Below are positions 51,891 to 60,210 of a stretch of DNA of 64,000 nt, piece after piece. This DNA comes from Sphingomonadales bacterium Ga0077531 (lineage in GTDB: Bacteria; Pseudomonadota; Alphaproteobacteria; Sphingomonadales; Sphingomonadaceae). Positions within the stretch are counted from its first letter, which is position 1. Every line of letters begins with the position of its first letter. The translations under genes were made by a program, and so were the position numbers. The stretch is taken from NCBI GenBank assembly GCA_001464915.1, contig LNED01000017.1, forward strand, positions 186,001 through 250,000, given 5' to 3'. The notes beneath the pieces were generated by a model. It had not been told where the DNA came from. It worked only from the letters and a program-made list of their open reading frames with translations, and did no database searches.

Positions 51891-52613
51891 CTAGCCAAAG
51901 GCGGCGTAGAGCCCGCGCCCGTGTTCTTTCAACCAGCGATCCGCCGCGGCAATCTCGCCGTCGAAGATGCGCGATAGCAGCGCGTGGAACGCCGGGCTGT
52001 GATCGAAATGCACCAAATGCGCGACTTCATGTGCAACCACGGATCGGCGGACATGGTCAGGGGCCTGCACCAAACGCCAGTTGATGCGGATGCGGCTCTT
52101 TTCCGAACATGATCCCCACCGCCGCTGTGCGCGGGTCAGGCCAATGGGCACCGGATCAAGTCCGGCCGCAGTGCAATATTCGCGCATGTCCACCTCGGCG
52201 AGACGCAGCGCTTCAGCCTCCAGCCAGCGTTGCACCCGCACCTCAAGCCCGGCTTGCGGCCCGCCGATGCGCAAGCTTTCACCTGCGAGCTGCGGGCGGC
52301 GCGGGGCGGATGCGTCCCACACCAGCCGCAGCGCGATGCCGCGATATTGCACTGTGCCGCCAGGTTCGGGCGCGGTGCGGGTTGGCAGTTTCGCCAGCTG
52401 CCCTGCCAGCCACTCGGCACGGGAATGAGCAAATGCGATCGCCTCACGCCCCTCGGCCCAGGCGGGCAGGGTAATGCGCACTTCGCTGCCATCGGGCGCC
52501 AACCGCAGCGTCAGCCGCCGCGCATTATGTAGCCGCTTGAGCACAATCGGCAGACGTTTGCCGCCCACTTCGATCGCGGGATCGGCTTGAGGACGGCGCA
52601 GCCAGTCGATCAT
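51891..52613 (-). CDS. YgjP-type (DUF45) metallopeptidase-like protein
   Basis: A 240-residue zinc protein of the YgjP/WLM type. The zinc motif HEVAHLVHFDHSPAFH lies near residue 188 and matches the family pattern HExxH with an aspartate/histidine downstream. RWGSCSEKSRIRINWRL precedes it, the hallmark of the family. The N-terminal half binds the substrate. Related proteins have a reported UTP pyrophosphatase activity, so a peptidase role is not certain. The YcgN gene overlaps its start by four bases. Confidence 0.88.
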   Translation of the reverse strand: MIDWLRRPQADPAIEVGGKRLPIVLKRLHNARRLTLRLAPDGSEVRITLPAWAEGREAIAFAHSRAEWLAGQLAKLPTRTAPEPGGTVQYRGIALRLVWDASAPRRPQLAGESLRIGGPQAGLEVRVQRWLEAEALRLAEVDMREYCTAAGLDPVPIGLTRAQRRWGSCSEKSRIRINWRLVQAPDHVRRSVVAHEVAHLVHFDHSPAFHALLSRIFDGEIAAADRWLKEHGRGLYAAFG

Positions 52614-53083
52614 GCGTCGTCCCCAGCCTCAATCGCGCGGCGTGCCCGCTGGGGTGAGGGCCATTCGACGATGTGGTGTTCCATCGGCCCGGCATCGATT
52701 TCGCTCACCACCCGGCCGATCACCGATACCCCGACCCGGCGCACCGCTTCGCGGTCACCGCTGATGAGATAGTGCCAATCAGGCAAGGGGCGGCCATCGG
52801 CGCGCAACCGGTACGCGCAGGTGGATGGCAGCCAGCTGACCTGTTCGACAATCCGCAGCGTCAGCCGCAGGCAATCGGGAACGAACGCCTTGCGATTGCG
52901 ATAATCGCTGCACTGCGCGGTTTGGGTGTCGAGCAGACGGCAGGCGACGTTGGTATCGTGGATCTCGCCCGTATCCTCATCTTCGATCTTGTGCAGGCAG
53001 CAGCGTCCGCAGCCGTCGCACAGCGCCTCCCATTCGGGCCGGGTAAGCTCGCCCAAAGGCCGCTCCCAGAACTGGTCTCTCAC
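52610..53083 (-). CDS. YcgN-family cysteine-cluster protein (UPF0260)
   Basis: A 157-residue protein of the YcgN/UPF0260 family, with the cysteine cluster CDGCGRCCLHKIEDED near residue 24 and more cysteines in VACRLLDTQTAQCSDY and PDCLRL; it is likely to bind zinc or an iron-sulfur cluster. LPSTCAYRL and DWHYLISGDREAV complete the pattern. The GTG at 53083 overlaps the stop of the SCO1 gene (GTGA); an ATG at 53092 is also in frame. Function unknown. Confidence 0.88.
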   Translation of the reverse strand: MRDQFWERPLGELTRPEWEALCDGCGRCCLHKIEDEDTGEIHDTNVACRLLDTQTAQCSDYRNRKAFVPDCLRLTLRIVEQVSWLPSTCAYRLRADGRPLPDWHYLISGDREAVRRVGVSVIGRVVSEIDAGPMEHHIVEWPSPQRARRAIEAGDDA

Positions 53084-53685
53084 TTCACCCACTTGCCCAA
53101 TTCCGCCGCCACCGCCGCACCGCCTTGATCGACCGGGAGCGTCGCCAACGGTTCGCCCGCGGGGCCGAACAGATAAACGATATTGGAATGATCGACGAGG
53201 TAGCCGCCACCTTCGACGGGCGCGCCCTTGGCGTAGAATATCTTGAACGTCTTGGCCGCCGCATCAATCTGTTCGGGCGTGCCGGTCAGCCCGATAATGT
53301 CAGGCGAGAAAGCGGCGGCGAATTCGCCCACTACCTTTTGCGTATCACGGGTCGGATCGATGGTGATGAAGATCGGCTGGATTTTCGCCGCCAGATCGGG
53401 ATCGCTCGCCTTCAGCAGTTTTAGCCCCTGCGCCACTCGCTGCATGTCGGTGGGGCAGACATCGGGGCAGAATGCATAGCCGAAATAGACGATGCGGTAT
53501 TTGCCCGCAAAATCATCCCAGCGCACAGTGCGCCCGTCGCTGGCAGTGAGCGCAAAGTCACCGCCGATGGTTGCACCTGCCAAAGGGGGCTCGGCCTCAG
53601 GCGCGGCGGCATTGCAGCCGGCGAGCGCCAGCGCGCCTGCGAACAGGAGGGCAAATGCGGAGGAAGGCTTGTTGATGCGGTTCAT
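53080..53685 (-). CDS. SCO1/SenC copper-delivery lipoprotein
   Basis: A 201-residue thioredoxin-fold lipoprotein that helps to insert copper in the CuA centre of cytochrome c oxidase. The lipobox is ALAGC near residue 24. The copper site is FCPDVCPTDM (near residue 75) with the histidine in YLVDHSNIVYL. FITIDPTRDT is the typical middle motif. It may also carry a thiol-redox role. It is coupled to the YcgN gene by a 4-bp overlap. Confidence 0.92.
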   Translation of the reverse strand: MNRINKPSSAFALLFAGALALAGCNAAAPEAEPPLAGATIGGDFALTASDGRTVRWDDFAGKYRIVYFGYAFCPDVCPTDMQRVAQGLKLLKASDPDLAAKIQPIFITIDPTRDTQKVVGEFAAAFSPDIIGLTGTPEQIDAAAKTFKIFYAKGAPVEGGGYLVDHSNIVYLFGPAGEPLATLPVDQGGAAVAAELGKWVK

Positions 53686-53759
53686 GCTCTGCTAACTGGC
53701 TTGCTGCGAATGGCCGGGCTTGCCCCGCGCTGTGCCGCACACCATTTGTGTGGCATGTT

Positions 53760-54431
53760 ATGCGAAAGGATCAAACCGTGACGGTCGATGTTTTACGCAA
53801 GGTAGGCGCTCGCCGCCGGATTGCCAGTGCAATCCTGCCGGCTCTGGCGCCCCTACTTGCGGTATCGCTTGCTGTTCCTGCCGCCGCGCAGTTTCAGTCG
53901 GAAGGGTACCAGTTCCTCGAAGCGGTCAAGGATCGTGAAGGCGACAAGGCCACCGACATGCTCAGCAAGCCGGGCACGCAGCTGGTCAACACCCGCGACA
54001 TCACCAACGGCGATACCGGGCTGCATATCGTGGTGGCGCGCAGCGATGCACTGTGGATCCGGTTCCTGCTGCAACGCGGCGCTGATCCGAACATCCGCAA
54101 CAAAAAAGGCATCACCCCGCTGCAATTGGCAACATCGCTCAGTTTTACCGACGGGGTTGAGGCGCTGATCAAGGGCGGGGCCAACGTCAATGTTTCCGAC
54201 CAGACCGGCGAAACTCCGCTGATCGCTGCGGTGCACGCGCGCAATGTGCCGCTGGTGCGGTTGCTGTTGGATAAGGGCGCAGACCCCGATCACAACGACA
54301 ATTCGGGGCGTTCGGCGCGAAACTATATGGAACTGATGAGCGGTAACACGCTTTTGCAGCAGGAATTCGCCAATGCCGATACCAAACGGGCTGCGGCGGG
54401 AACCAAGAAAGATTACGGGCCTTCTTTCTGA
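53760..54431 (+). CDS. secreted ankyrin-repeat protein
   Basis: A 223-residue protein with a signal peptide (hydrophobic LPALAPLLAVSLAV, cleavage after PAAAQ near residue 44) and ankyrin repeats from about residue 85 to 185. Repeat cores are GDTGLHIVVARSDALWIRFLL, KGITPLQLATSLSFTDGVEAL and GETPLIAAVHARNVPLVRLLL (one per repeat, each followed by a GADPN-like turn). It likely holds a protein partner in the periplasm. An ATG at 53748 is also possible. COQ9 starts one base after its stop. Confidence 0.85.
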   Translation: MRKDQTVTVDVLRKVGARRRIASAILPALAPLLAVSLAVPAAAQFQSEGYQFLEAVKDREGDKATDMLSKPGTQLVNTRDITNGDTGLHIVVARSDALWIRFLLQRGADPNIRNKKGITPLQLATSLSFTDGVEALIKGGANVNVSDQTGETPLIAAVHARNVPLVRLLLDKGADPDHNDNSGRSARNYMELMSGNTLLQQEFANADTKRAAAGTKKDYGPSF

Positions 54432-54432
54432 C

Positions 54433-55107
54433 ATGAACACCGATACCCATGATTTTGCCGATCTGACGCTCGATGAACTGCGCGTCGCGCTCGCCCCCGA
54501 TATTGCGGCTTCCGCGATTTTCGATGGGTGGAACGAAACTGCGTTGATCGCCGCTGCCGAAATGGCCGGGTGCGATGTCGACGTGGCAAAGCTGGCGTTT
54601 CCGGGTGCCAAGCCGATGGACATAGTCGAAGCGTGGATCACGAGCGTCGATCAGGCGATGGAGGCCGAATGGCCAGCCGAACGCCTCGCCACGCTGAAAA
54701 TCCGTGAACGCATCCGCGCGCTGGTGGCATTCCGATTGGATGCGGTGGCACATATTGATGAAGCCGTGCGCCGCGCGCTCGCTGTGATGGCGCAGCCGCA
54801 GAATGCCCGCCGATCACTGCGGCTAGGCTGGCGTTCGGCCGATATCATGTGGCGGCTCGCCGGGGACACCGCGACCGATTACAACCACTACACCAAGCGT
54901 GCGATCCTTGCGGGTATTTACAGCGCGACGCTGGCCGTGTTCGTGAATGACGATAGCGAAGGCAAGGCCGATACCCACGCCTTCCTCGAACGGCGGATCG
55001 ACGGGGTGATGCGGTTTGAAAAAGTCAAAGCGCAGTTCATCGGCAAAGACCGCGAATTGCCAAGCCTGACGCGCTTTCTCGGGCGGCTGCGCTACCCCGC
55101 GCGGTAA
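54433..55107 (+). CDS. COQ9-family ubiquinone biosynthesis protein
   Basis: A 224-residue TetR-like helical protein. Residues 17-60 form the helix-turn-helix-like start, with WNETALIAAAEMAGCD and LAFPGAKPMDIVEAW. The C-terminal domain with RSADIMWRLAGDTATDYNHYTKRAILAGIYSATLA (given in parts) matches COQ9, which binds lipids and presents ubiquinone intermediates to COQ7. The ATG at 54433 comes one base after the ankyrin stop. It links functionally with ubiE and ubiB in this window. Confidence 0.88.
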   Translation: MNTDTHDFADLTLDELRVALAPDIAASAIFDGWNETALIAAAEMAGCDVDVAKLAFPGAKPMDIVEAWITSVDQAMEAEWPAERLATLKIRERIRALVAFRLDAVAHIDEAVRRALAVMAQPQNARRSLRLGWRSADIMWRLAGDTATDYNHYTKRAILAGIYSATLAVFVNDDSEGKADTHAFLERRIDGVMRFEKVKAQFIGKDRELPSLTRFLGRLRYPAR

Positions 55108-55247
55108 CGGGGCACGCTAAAGCGTCCGAATTGGTGGATTAAGCTGCCCCACCCGTCGCGCTCCCTGCCAAGCTTGCCTATTGTCTCCCACAGATTCGCG
55201 GGCCACCATCGTGCCTGCGGCCAAGTGTTTGATGAAGGGACGTTTCA
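55108..55247. other. ssb upstream region
   Basis: A 140-bp gap that should hold the ssb promoter. AAGGGA precedes the ATG by about 8 bases. No repeats or small genes stand out. Confidence 0.3.
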
Positions 55248-55787
55248 ATGGCGGGTTCGCTCAACAAGGTCATGCTGATCGGCAATCTCGGGGCCGATCC
55301 CGAAATCCGCAGCTTCCAGAACGGCGGCAAGGTCGCCAACCTGCGCATCGCCACCTCGGAAAGCTGGAAAGACAAGGCGACCGGCGAACGCAAGGAAAAG
55401 ACCGAGTGGCACACCGTCGCGATCTTTTCCGAAGGGCTGGTCAGCGTGGTCGAACGCTACCTGAAGAAAGGCAGCAAGGTCTTCGTCGAAGGCAAGCTGC
55501 AAACCCGCAAGTGGCAGGATGCGCAAGGGCAAGACCGCTACAGCACCGAAATCGTGATCCAGGGCCTCGGCGGCACGCTCACCATGCTTGACGGCGCGGC
55601 TGGCGGCGGCGCTGGCGGCGGCGGAATGGGCGGTGGCGGTGGCCGGTCGGGCGGCGGCTATGGCGGCGGCGCACAGGGCGGTGGCGGCAGCAGCGGCGGC
55701 TGGGATCAGGGCGGCGGTTCGTCGGGCGGTTCCTCCGGCGGCGGCGGTGGCGGCTACGATGATCTGGACGACGATATTCCGTTCTGA
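55248..55787 (+). CDS. ssb: single-stranded DNA-binding protein
   Basis: A 179-residue SSB that coats single-stranded DNA in replication and repair. The OB fold occupies residues 1-112: [41 protein letters not shown] and [16 protein letters not shown] glycine/serine-rich linker of about 50 residues follows. The acidic tip DDLDDDIPF binds partner proteins. A stem-loop terminator lies 25 bases after the stop. Confidence 0.96.
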   Translation: MAGSLNKVMLIGNLGADPEIRSFQNGGKVANLRIATSESWKDKATGERKEKTEWHTVAIFSEGLVSVVERYLKKGSKVFVEGKLQTRKWQDAQGQDRYSTEIVIQGLGGTLTMLDGAAGGGAGGGGMGGGGGRSGGGYGGGAQGGGGSSGGWDQGGGSSGGSSGGGGGGYDDLDDDIPF

Positions 55788-55812
55788 TTTCAACGCGAAA
55801 GATTTTCCACCA

Positions 55813-55845
55813 AGGGGCCTCGCAAGCGATTGCGGGGCCTTTCTT
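55813..55845 (+). terminator. Rho-independent terminator after ssb
   Basis: GGCCTCGCAA and TTGCGGGGCC form a 10-bp stem with one G-U pair and the loop GCGA, followed by TTTCTTTT. It ends the ssb transcript. Confidence 0.85.
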
Positions 55846-55924
55846 TTGTGCATCTTTCTGAAAAATGTCGAAACAGTTTGACATTCTGCCTTAAAATGTA
55901 AAAACATCTAAACATTGATTAGAA

Positions 55925-56335
55925 ATGGGGAGCATGGGTATGTCACACCGGACGAAATATTGGTTGCTTTGCGCATTGGCTTTCGCCGCAGCGACTTTGG
56001 CCGGAGTCATTATCGGCAAAACCGTCCCAGCCGGAGCCGGTAGCGAAAATGCTACACTGCTGTTCTCGCTGCTGCTCGGCGTGGGCGGCATGGTGATGGT
56101 CGCGGGCTGGCTGTGGTGGCGCAAGACCGATGATCTGCAACAGCAGGGCCAACTCGTCAGCTGGTATTGGGGTGGCACCTGCGGAGCTCTGGCAATGCTG
56201 ATCTATCTGGCGGTGTTTTTCGGTCGTCATAGTGACCTAAGCTTAGGTGCGACCTACCTGTTTTTTGCGCAGTTCGCTGGCTTCTTCATGGTTTGGCTGG
56301 TCTGGCGCTTGCGCGGGCAGGGGCAGTCCGAATGA
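55925..56335 (+). CDS. hypothetical four-helix membrane protein
   Basis: About 131 to 136 residues with four hydrophobic helices (near 12-30, 45-62, 82-100 and 108-126). Three in-frame ATGs stand close together at 55925, 55934 and 55940; GGGGAG before the last makes it a good candidate. I recognise no family. The next gene, a small regulator, overlaps its stop as ATGA, so the pair resembles the DUF2178-type membrane protein plus YozG-type regulator units. Confidence 0.68.
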   Translation: MGSMGMSHRTKYWLLCALAFAAATLAGVIIGKTVPAGAGSENATLLFSLLLGVGGMVMVAGWLWWRKTDDLQQQGQLVSWYWGGTCGALAMLIYLAVFFGRHSDLSLGATYLFFAQFAGFFMVWLVWRLRGQGQSE

Positions 56336-56556
56336 AGAATTGCCTGAGGAATCTGCGCAAGGGGCGCGGCCTCAATCAGGCTGACCTTGCTGACGCTTTG
56401 GAAATTTCCCGGCAGACAATCATCGCAGTCGAAGCGGACAAATATGATCCCTCACTGCCGATGGCCTACCGGTTCGCGGCCTATTTTGATGTCCCGGTGG
56501 AGGAGATCTTCTTCAATCCGTGGAAGCTGGATCAGGTCCGGCCAGACCGCGCCTAG
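56332..56556 (+). CDS. small Xre-type (YozG-like) transcriptional regulator
   Basis: A 74-residue protein that is almost wholly a helix-turn-helix: LRNLRKGRGLNQADLADAL, then EISRQTIIAVEADKYDPSL (helices 2 and 3), then the closing helix AYRFAAYFDVPVEEIFF. This matches the YozG/Cro class, usually found with a small membrane protein gene as here. It overlaps the upstream gene by four bases. It may regulate its own operon. Confidence 0.85.
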   Translation: MKNCLRNLRKGRGLNQADLADALEISRQTIIAVEADKYDPSLPMAYRFAAYFDVPVEEIFFNPWKLDQVRPDRA

Positions 56557-56592
56557 ACCCCACTTAGGCCCCCTCTAGGCCCCGCTTAGCCC
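56554..56592 (+). repeat. 11-bp tandem repeat (3.5 copies)
   Basis: TAGACCCCACT, TAGGCCCCCTC, TAGGCCCCGCT and the half copy TAGCCC follow one another in phase. The first TAG is the stop codon of the Xre-type gene. The array ends three bases before the palindrome around 56595-56610. Confidence 0.65.
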
Positions 56593-56594
56593 AA

Positions 56595-56610
56595 TGTTTC
56601 ATGTGAAACA
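56595..56610. promoter_or_regulatory. parS-like site (one central change)
   Basis: TGTTTCATGTGAAACA differs from the ParB site TGTTTCACGTGAAACA at one central base. It lies within a longer palindrome with 11-base arms (CCAATGTTTCA and TGAAACATTGG, two-base centre) and in the intergenic space between convergent genes. It could be a weaker ParB site or a terminator-like stem. Confidence 0.5.
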
Positions 56611-56618
56611 TTGGCGGA

Positions 56619-57158
56619 TTATGGCTTCTGAAGTGCCGCCAGCATCGCGGCCATTGGCCCGTCCTGTTCGCCCTCTGCGACAATGCCCGCAGCTTTCCGC
56701 GCCGCATCAGCATTGGGCCCTTCGGCGTAGGGATCGATCGCCAGCCCCAGCGTTTGCGCCACGGCTTCGCCTAGGTCGAACATGTCGCCGGTGAAGGCGA
56801 TTTCGTCGCAATCATCGGCTTCGAGCTCGATTTCCTGCGCTTCGTCCTCTGTCATCGGGCGCTCGCGGTCTTCGACGAAGCGCAGGTCGACCGGCTCGTC
56901 GATGGTCACCGGGAACAGCTCGGTCGAGATCGCGCAGGGCTGCATGATCTCGGCCTTCAAACGCCCGGTCGCCCGGATCGCGCGGGGTTTTTGGTCGAGC
57001 GCCACTTCAGCCCGCAGGCTATGTACCGCGCCCAACCCGAACCGTGCCGCGAGCGCCGCGCGCTCCTCAGGCGTCGCCTCAATCACCACCGGCTCAGCGG
57101 GCAGGGGCCGCGCTTTGACCATGCGGGTCAGTTCGCACGGGGGCAAAGCGCCGCTCAC
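56619..57158 (-). CDS. DUF177 (YceD-family) protein
   Basis: A 179-residue YceD/DUF177 protein. Recognisable parts are CELTRMVKARPLP at the start, the RATGRLKAEIMQPCAISTELFP strand pair with the cysteine, and the acidic end of the domain with DLGEAVAQTLGLAIDPYA. In other bacteria the family sits with rpmF and is linked to rRNA or ribosome assembly. Its start overlaps the stop of the Cbp3-type gene by four bases. Confidence 0.88.
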   Translation of the reverse strand: MSGALPPCELTRMVKARPLPAEPVVIEATPEERAALAARFGLGAVHSLRAEVALDQKPRAIRATGRLKAEIMQPCAISTELFPVTIDEPVDLRFVEDRERPMTEDEAQEIELEADDCDEIAFTGDMFDLGEAVAQTLGLAIDPYAEGPNADAARKAAGIVAEGEQDGPMAAMLAALQKP

Positions 57159-57682
57159 CAGATCGCGCTCGCTTTCAGCATTTCATCATCGCTGAACCGG
57201 GCGAGGCGCTGCGATAGCTTCATCAGCCGCTCGGCCACCATGGCTGCACCTGCCGCTTCGTCCGCGCCTTCGGCAAAGGTGACATTGCGCTGCACCGCGC
57301 CGCTCAACTTCTCCATGTCGCCCGCGTTCAGCGCACCGCGATAGGCGCCCAGCCGTCCGCCGAGCACGCTCATCAGTTTCCCGATCCGCTTGCCCACCAC
57401 CACGTCATTCACCCCGAATTCGCGCAATTGCCCGTCCATGTCCTCGACAAACAGTTCCGCCAGCAGCGCGCTTTCCGACCGCATCTCGGAAGCCTCAATC
57501 CGCACCATCACCGTACTTAGCACGGCGGTGATCAGATCGAATCGCCCGGCGATCGTGTCGGCGACCTTGCAGGTCGCGTAATACTCCGGATCGCGCGCCA
57601 GTTCGATCACGCGGTGCCACAGCGGACGCACGCTTTCGCGTGGGTCAGGTGCAGTGCCGAGCAGGCGGGAGAGGAAGGACAT
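57155..57682 (-). CDS. ubiquinol-cytochrome c chaperone (Cbp3-like)
   Basis: A 175-residue helical protein of the Cbp3/ubiquinol-cytochrome c chaperone family, which assists assembly of cytochrome b in the bc1 complex. The pattern is PLWHRVIELARDPEYY near the start, then FDLITAVLSTVMVRIEA, LFVEDMDGQLREFGVNDVVVGKRI (in two parts) and a GRLGAYRGAL helix. It is coupled to DUF177, a common alphaproteobacterial pair. Confidence 0.9.
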   Translation of the reverse strand: MSFLSRLLGTAPDPRESVRPLWHRVIELARDPEYYATCKVADTIAGRFDLITAVLSTVMVRIEASEMRSESALLAELFVEDMDGQLREFGVNDVVVGKRIGKLMSVLGGRLGAYRGALNAGDMEKLSGAVQRNVTFAEGADEAAGAAMVAERLMKLSQRLARFSDDEMLKASAIW

Positions 57683-57931
57683 TGCGGTTCAGGCCTTTCG
57701 CGGGCGGGACTATCTTGGCGAGCCGGTTGACAAGCACCCCGCCAACCTACGCTAACGCATACGATAACGCACGGGGGCCGGATGCGTTCAACCGCAGTTC
57801 AACACAGCTGCGCCACCGCTTTGCCATATGGTGCGTTGCAAGCTTGCGCCTAGCCCCTTAAAGCACCAGCCCCAAGGGATCAAAGTGCGATGGCGCGCAA
57901 CACAGAACGGGACGGACACGGTTTGGCGCAG

Positions 57932-58429
57932 ATGAACGATGCAGGCGTGAAGAATTCAAGCGCGCGCAAAATCAAGGCGGCGTTGATCATCGCGGCTTTG
58001 GCGGCAACGCTACCGGGCTGCGCGTCGATCCGCGAGTCGCGCGGCTATATCGTCGATCCGTTGCTGACCAATACGGTGCAGCCCAAGATCGACAATCAGC
58101 AATCGGTTGAGGCGACTTTGGGCCGCCCGACTTTCACCAGCCAGTACGGCACGCCAACCTGGTATTATGTCTCCAGCATCACCGGGCAACGCCCGTTCAA
58201 CCGTCCGCGCATCCGCGAACATTCGGTGCTGGCGGTGCAGTTTGATGAAGCGGGCCGGGTGGCCAAGGTTGATCGCAGCGGCGTGGACCGCGTGGCGTTC
58301 CTCGATCCCAATGGCGATAAGACGCCGACGCTCGGGCGCGAACGCGGCTTCCTCGAAGACCTGTTCGGCAATATCGGTCAGGTCGGCGGCGGCGGCCTGC
58401 CGGGCGGCGGCGGGCCGGGCGGCCCCTAA
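57932..58429 (+). CDS. bamE: outer membrane assembly lipoprotein BamE (SmpA/OmlA)
   Basis: A lipoprotein of the BAM complex that assembles outer-membrane barrels. The lipobox LPGCAS lies after a hydrophobic helix (cysteine near residue 30 from this start). The BamE fold shows [28 protein letters not shown] and [18 protein letters not shown] glycine-rich tail ends the protein. ATGs at 57890 and 57932 are both possible; the later gives a more standard signal peptide. It is divergent from the Cbp3-type gene. Confidence 0.9.
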   Translation: MNDAGVKNSSARKIKAALIIAALAATLPGCASIRESRGYIVDPLLTNTVQPKIDNQQSVEATLGRPTFTSQYGTPTWYYVSSITGQRPFNRPRIREHSVLAVQFDEAGRVAKVDRSGVDRVAFLDPNGDKTPTLGRERGFLEDLFGNIGQVGGGGLPGGGGPGGP

Positions 58430-58485
58430 ATTTCCACGTATCGGCGCGGCTTGATCCTGCGGACAGGCGCGCCATATTCTCACGT

Positions 58486-59043
58486 ATGACAAGCGATCCG
58501 GCGAGCCACGGCCTTATCCAGTGGCACGGCACCACCATCATCGGCGTTCGGCGCGGCGGCACAACTGTGATCGCGGGCGATGGGCAGGTGTCGATGGGCA
58601 ACACAGTGATGAAGCCCAACGCGCGCAAGGTGCGCCGCATTGGCGATGGCAGCGTCGTCGTCGGCTTTGCCGGTGCTACGGCGGATGCCTTCACCCTGTT
58701 TGAGCGGCTGGAGAAAAAGCTCGAACAGCATTCGGGCCAGCTGATGCGCGCCGCAGTGGAGCTGGCCAAGGATTGGCGCACCGACAAATATCTGCGCAAT
58801 CTTGAAGCCTTGATGATCGTAGCAGACAAGGACACGCTGCTGGTGCTGACCGGCAATGGTGATGTGCTGGAACCAGTGGGCGATATCGCCGCGATCGGAT
58901 CGGGCGGCAACTTCGCGCTCGCCGCCGCTCGCGCAATTGCCGATTACGAAACCGACGCTGAGACGATTGCGCGCAAGGCGATGGCGGTCGCGGCCGATAT
59001 CTGCGTTTTCACCAATGGTAATTTGACCGTCGAAACGGTTTAG
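58486..59043 (+). CDS. hslV: ATP-dependent protease subunit HslV
   Basis: The 185-residue proteasome-like threonine protease of the HslUV complex. The N-terminal propeptide is removed before the catalytic threonine in [11 protein letters not shown], near residue 16. Then come the [12 protein letters not shown] stretch and [17 protein letters not shown]. The [20 protein letters not shown] and [15 protein letters not shown] strands complete the fold. HslU lies downstream, but an acyltransferase gene is set between them. Confidence 0.95.
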   Translation: MTSDPASHGLIQWHGTTIIGVRRGGTTVIAGDGQVSMGNTVMKPNARKVRRIGDGSVVVGFAGATADAFTLFERLEKKLEQHSGQLMRAAVELAKDWRTDKYLRNLEALMIVADKDTLLVLTGNGDVLEPVGDIAAIGSGGNFALAAARAIADYETDAETIARKAMAVAADICVFTNGNLTVETV

Positions 59044-59103
59044 CCCTATTCGCCCTGCCGGGCGCGGGCAGCGCAGGAAAGCGGGGCGATCATAAGTGAC
59101 CGG

Positions 59104-60210
59104 GTGCGACACGCTGGCCCAGCAAACGACAAGGTCGTAGCAATCCAGCTGCTGCGGGCGTTGGCCGCGGCAACCGTTGCCGCAGGACACATTGCCTTTG
59201 CCTTTGCGAATGATCTTGGGTCCGGCCTAGGGCTCTTGCCTGAAGCCGCAGCGTTGGGCGCTGTGAGCGGCCAGATTGCCGTGATGCTGTTCTTCGTTGT
59301 CTCGGGCTATGTCATGGTGACCGCAGCCAAGGACATGTTCGCCATGCCCGGTGCGCGGAGACTGTTCTGGCGTCGTCGCTTTATCCGCATCATGCCGCCG
59401 TACTGGCTGGCGAGCGGGCTGCTGGCGGTCATCTTCCTAACGCTGTTCCCGACTCCGCTCGATCCGGGCAAGATCATGCGGTCGCTCGTCCTGATCCCGT
59501 ATTGGCCAGGTGATGGCACCTTGCGCCCATTGCCCTTCCTATGGGTTGGCTGGACGCTGTTTTACGAAATGATGTTCTATTTCTGGTTTGGGCTGTTCCT
59601 GGGCCTGCCGCGCATGTGGGCCATTGTGGCGGTAGCGGTCGTGCTGGCAGCGCTGGTGATCGCCGGGACATGGGTGCCGCCGGTCAATCCTCTCCTGTTT
59701 GCGGCGACACGCCCCGTTTCGCTGATCTTTGCGGTCGGAATGGCAATCGCGTTGTGGCGCTCGGGCGGCGCGCAGGCAGCAGCTTGGCTGCGCTGGTTGG
59801 CGCTAGCGGCCAGCGTGGCGATGCTCTGGCTGGCACCGGACCCCCAAGATGCGAGCGCGCTGGGCTGGGATTATCTGGCCTGGTGCGGTGCGCCGGCGCT
59901 GTTGATTGCCTTCGCAGCGCTGGGTGGCCCCCTGTTGTTGCCGGTTTCCCGGTGGATCAATCGCGCAGGCGACATCAGCTATGCCGTTTACTTGCTCCAC
60001 GTGCCGATCGCATGGTTTTGGCTATGGTTCTGGGGTCGCCTGCCGTTCTTCGATGCCGGGCCGTGGGACTATCTGATCAGCGCGCTACTGGCGACGCTGG
60101 GACTGAGCTTGCTGTTCTTCACCGTGGTCGAGCGGCCGATAACCATGGCCTTGAACCGCTGGCTGACAGGGCCACATAGCATCAAGGATCCTGACAGAAA
60201 GACCCCATGA
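59104..60210 (+). CDS. acyltransferase 3 family membrane protein
   Basis: A 368-residue integral-membrane O-acyltransferase with about ten helices. The family pattern appears as [19 protein letters not shown] with the catalytic-type histidine, [10 protein letters not shown], the [14 protein letters not shown] arginine cluster, and the late [14 protein letters not shown] with a second histidine. Such enzymes modify polysaccharides, lipid A or glycans with acetyl groups. It starts at GTG 59104, and its stop overlaps the hslU ATG. Its placement splits hslVU. Confidence 0.88.
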   Translation: MRHAGPANDKVVAIQLLRALAAATVAAGHIAFAFANDLGSGLGLLPEAAALGAVSGQIAVMLFFVVSGYVMVTAAKDMFAMPGARRLFWRRRFIRIMPPYWLASGLLAVIFLTLFPTPLDPGKIMRSLVLIPYWPGDGTLRPLPFLWVGWTLFYEMMFYFWFGLFLGLPRMWAIVAVAVVLAALVIAGTWVPPVNPLLFAATRPVSLIFAVGMAIALWRSGGAQAAAWLRWLALAASVAMLWLAPDPQDASALGWDYLAWCGAPALLIAFAALGGPLLLPVSRWINRAGDISYAVYLLHVPIAWFWLWFWGRLPFFDAGPWDYLISALLATLGLSLLFFTVVERPITMALNRWLTGPHSIKDPDRKTP

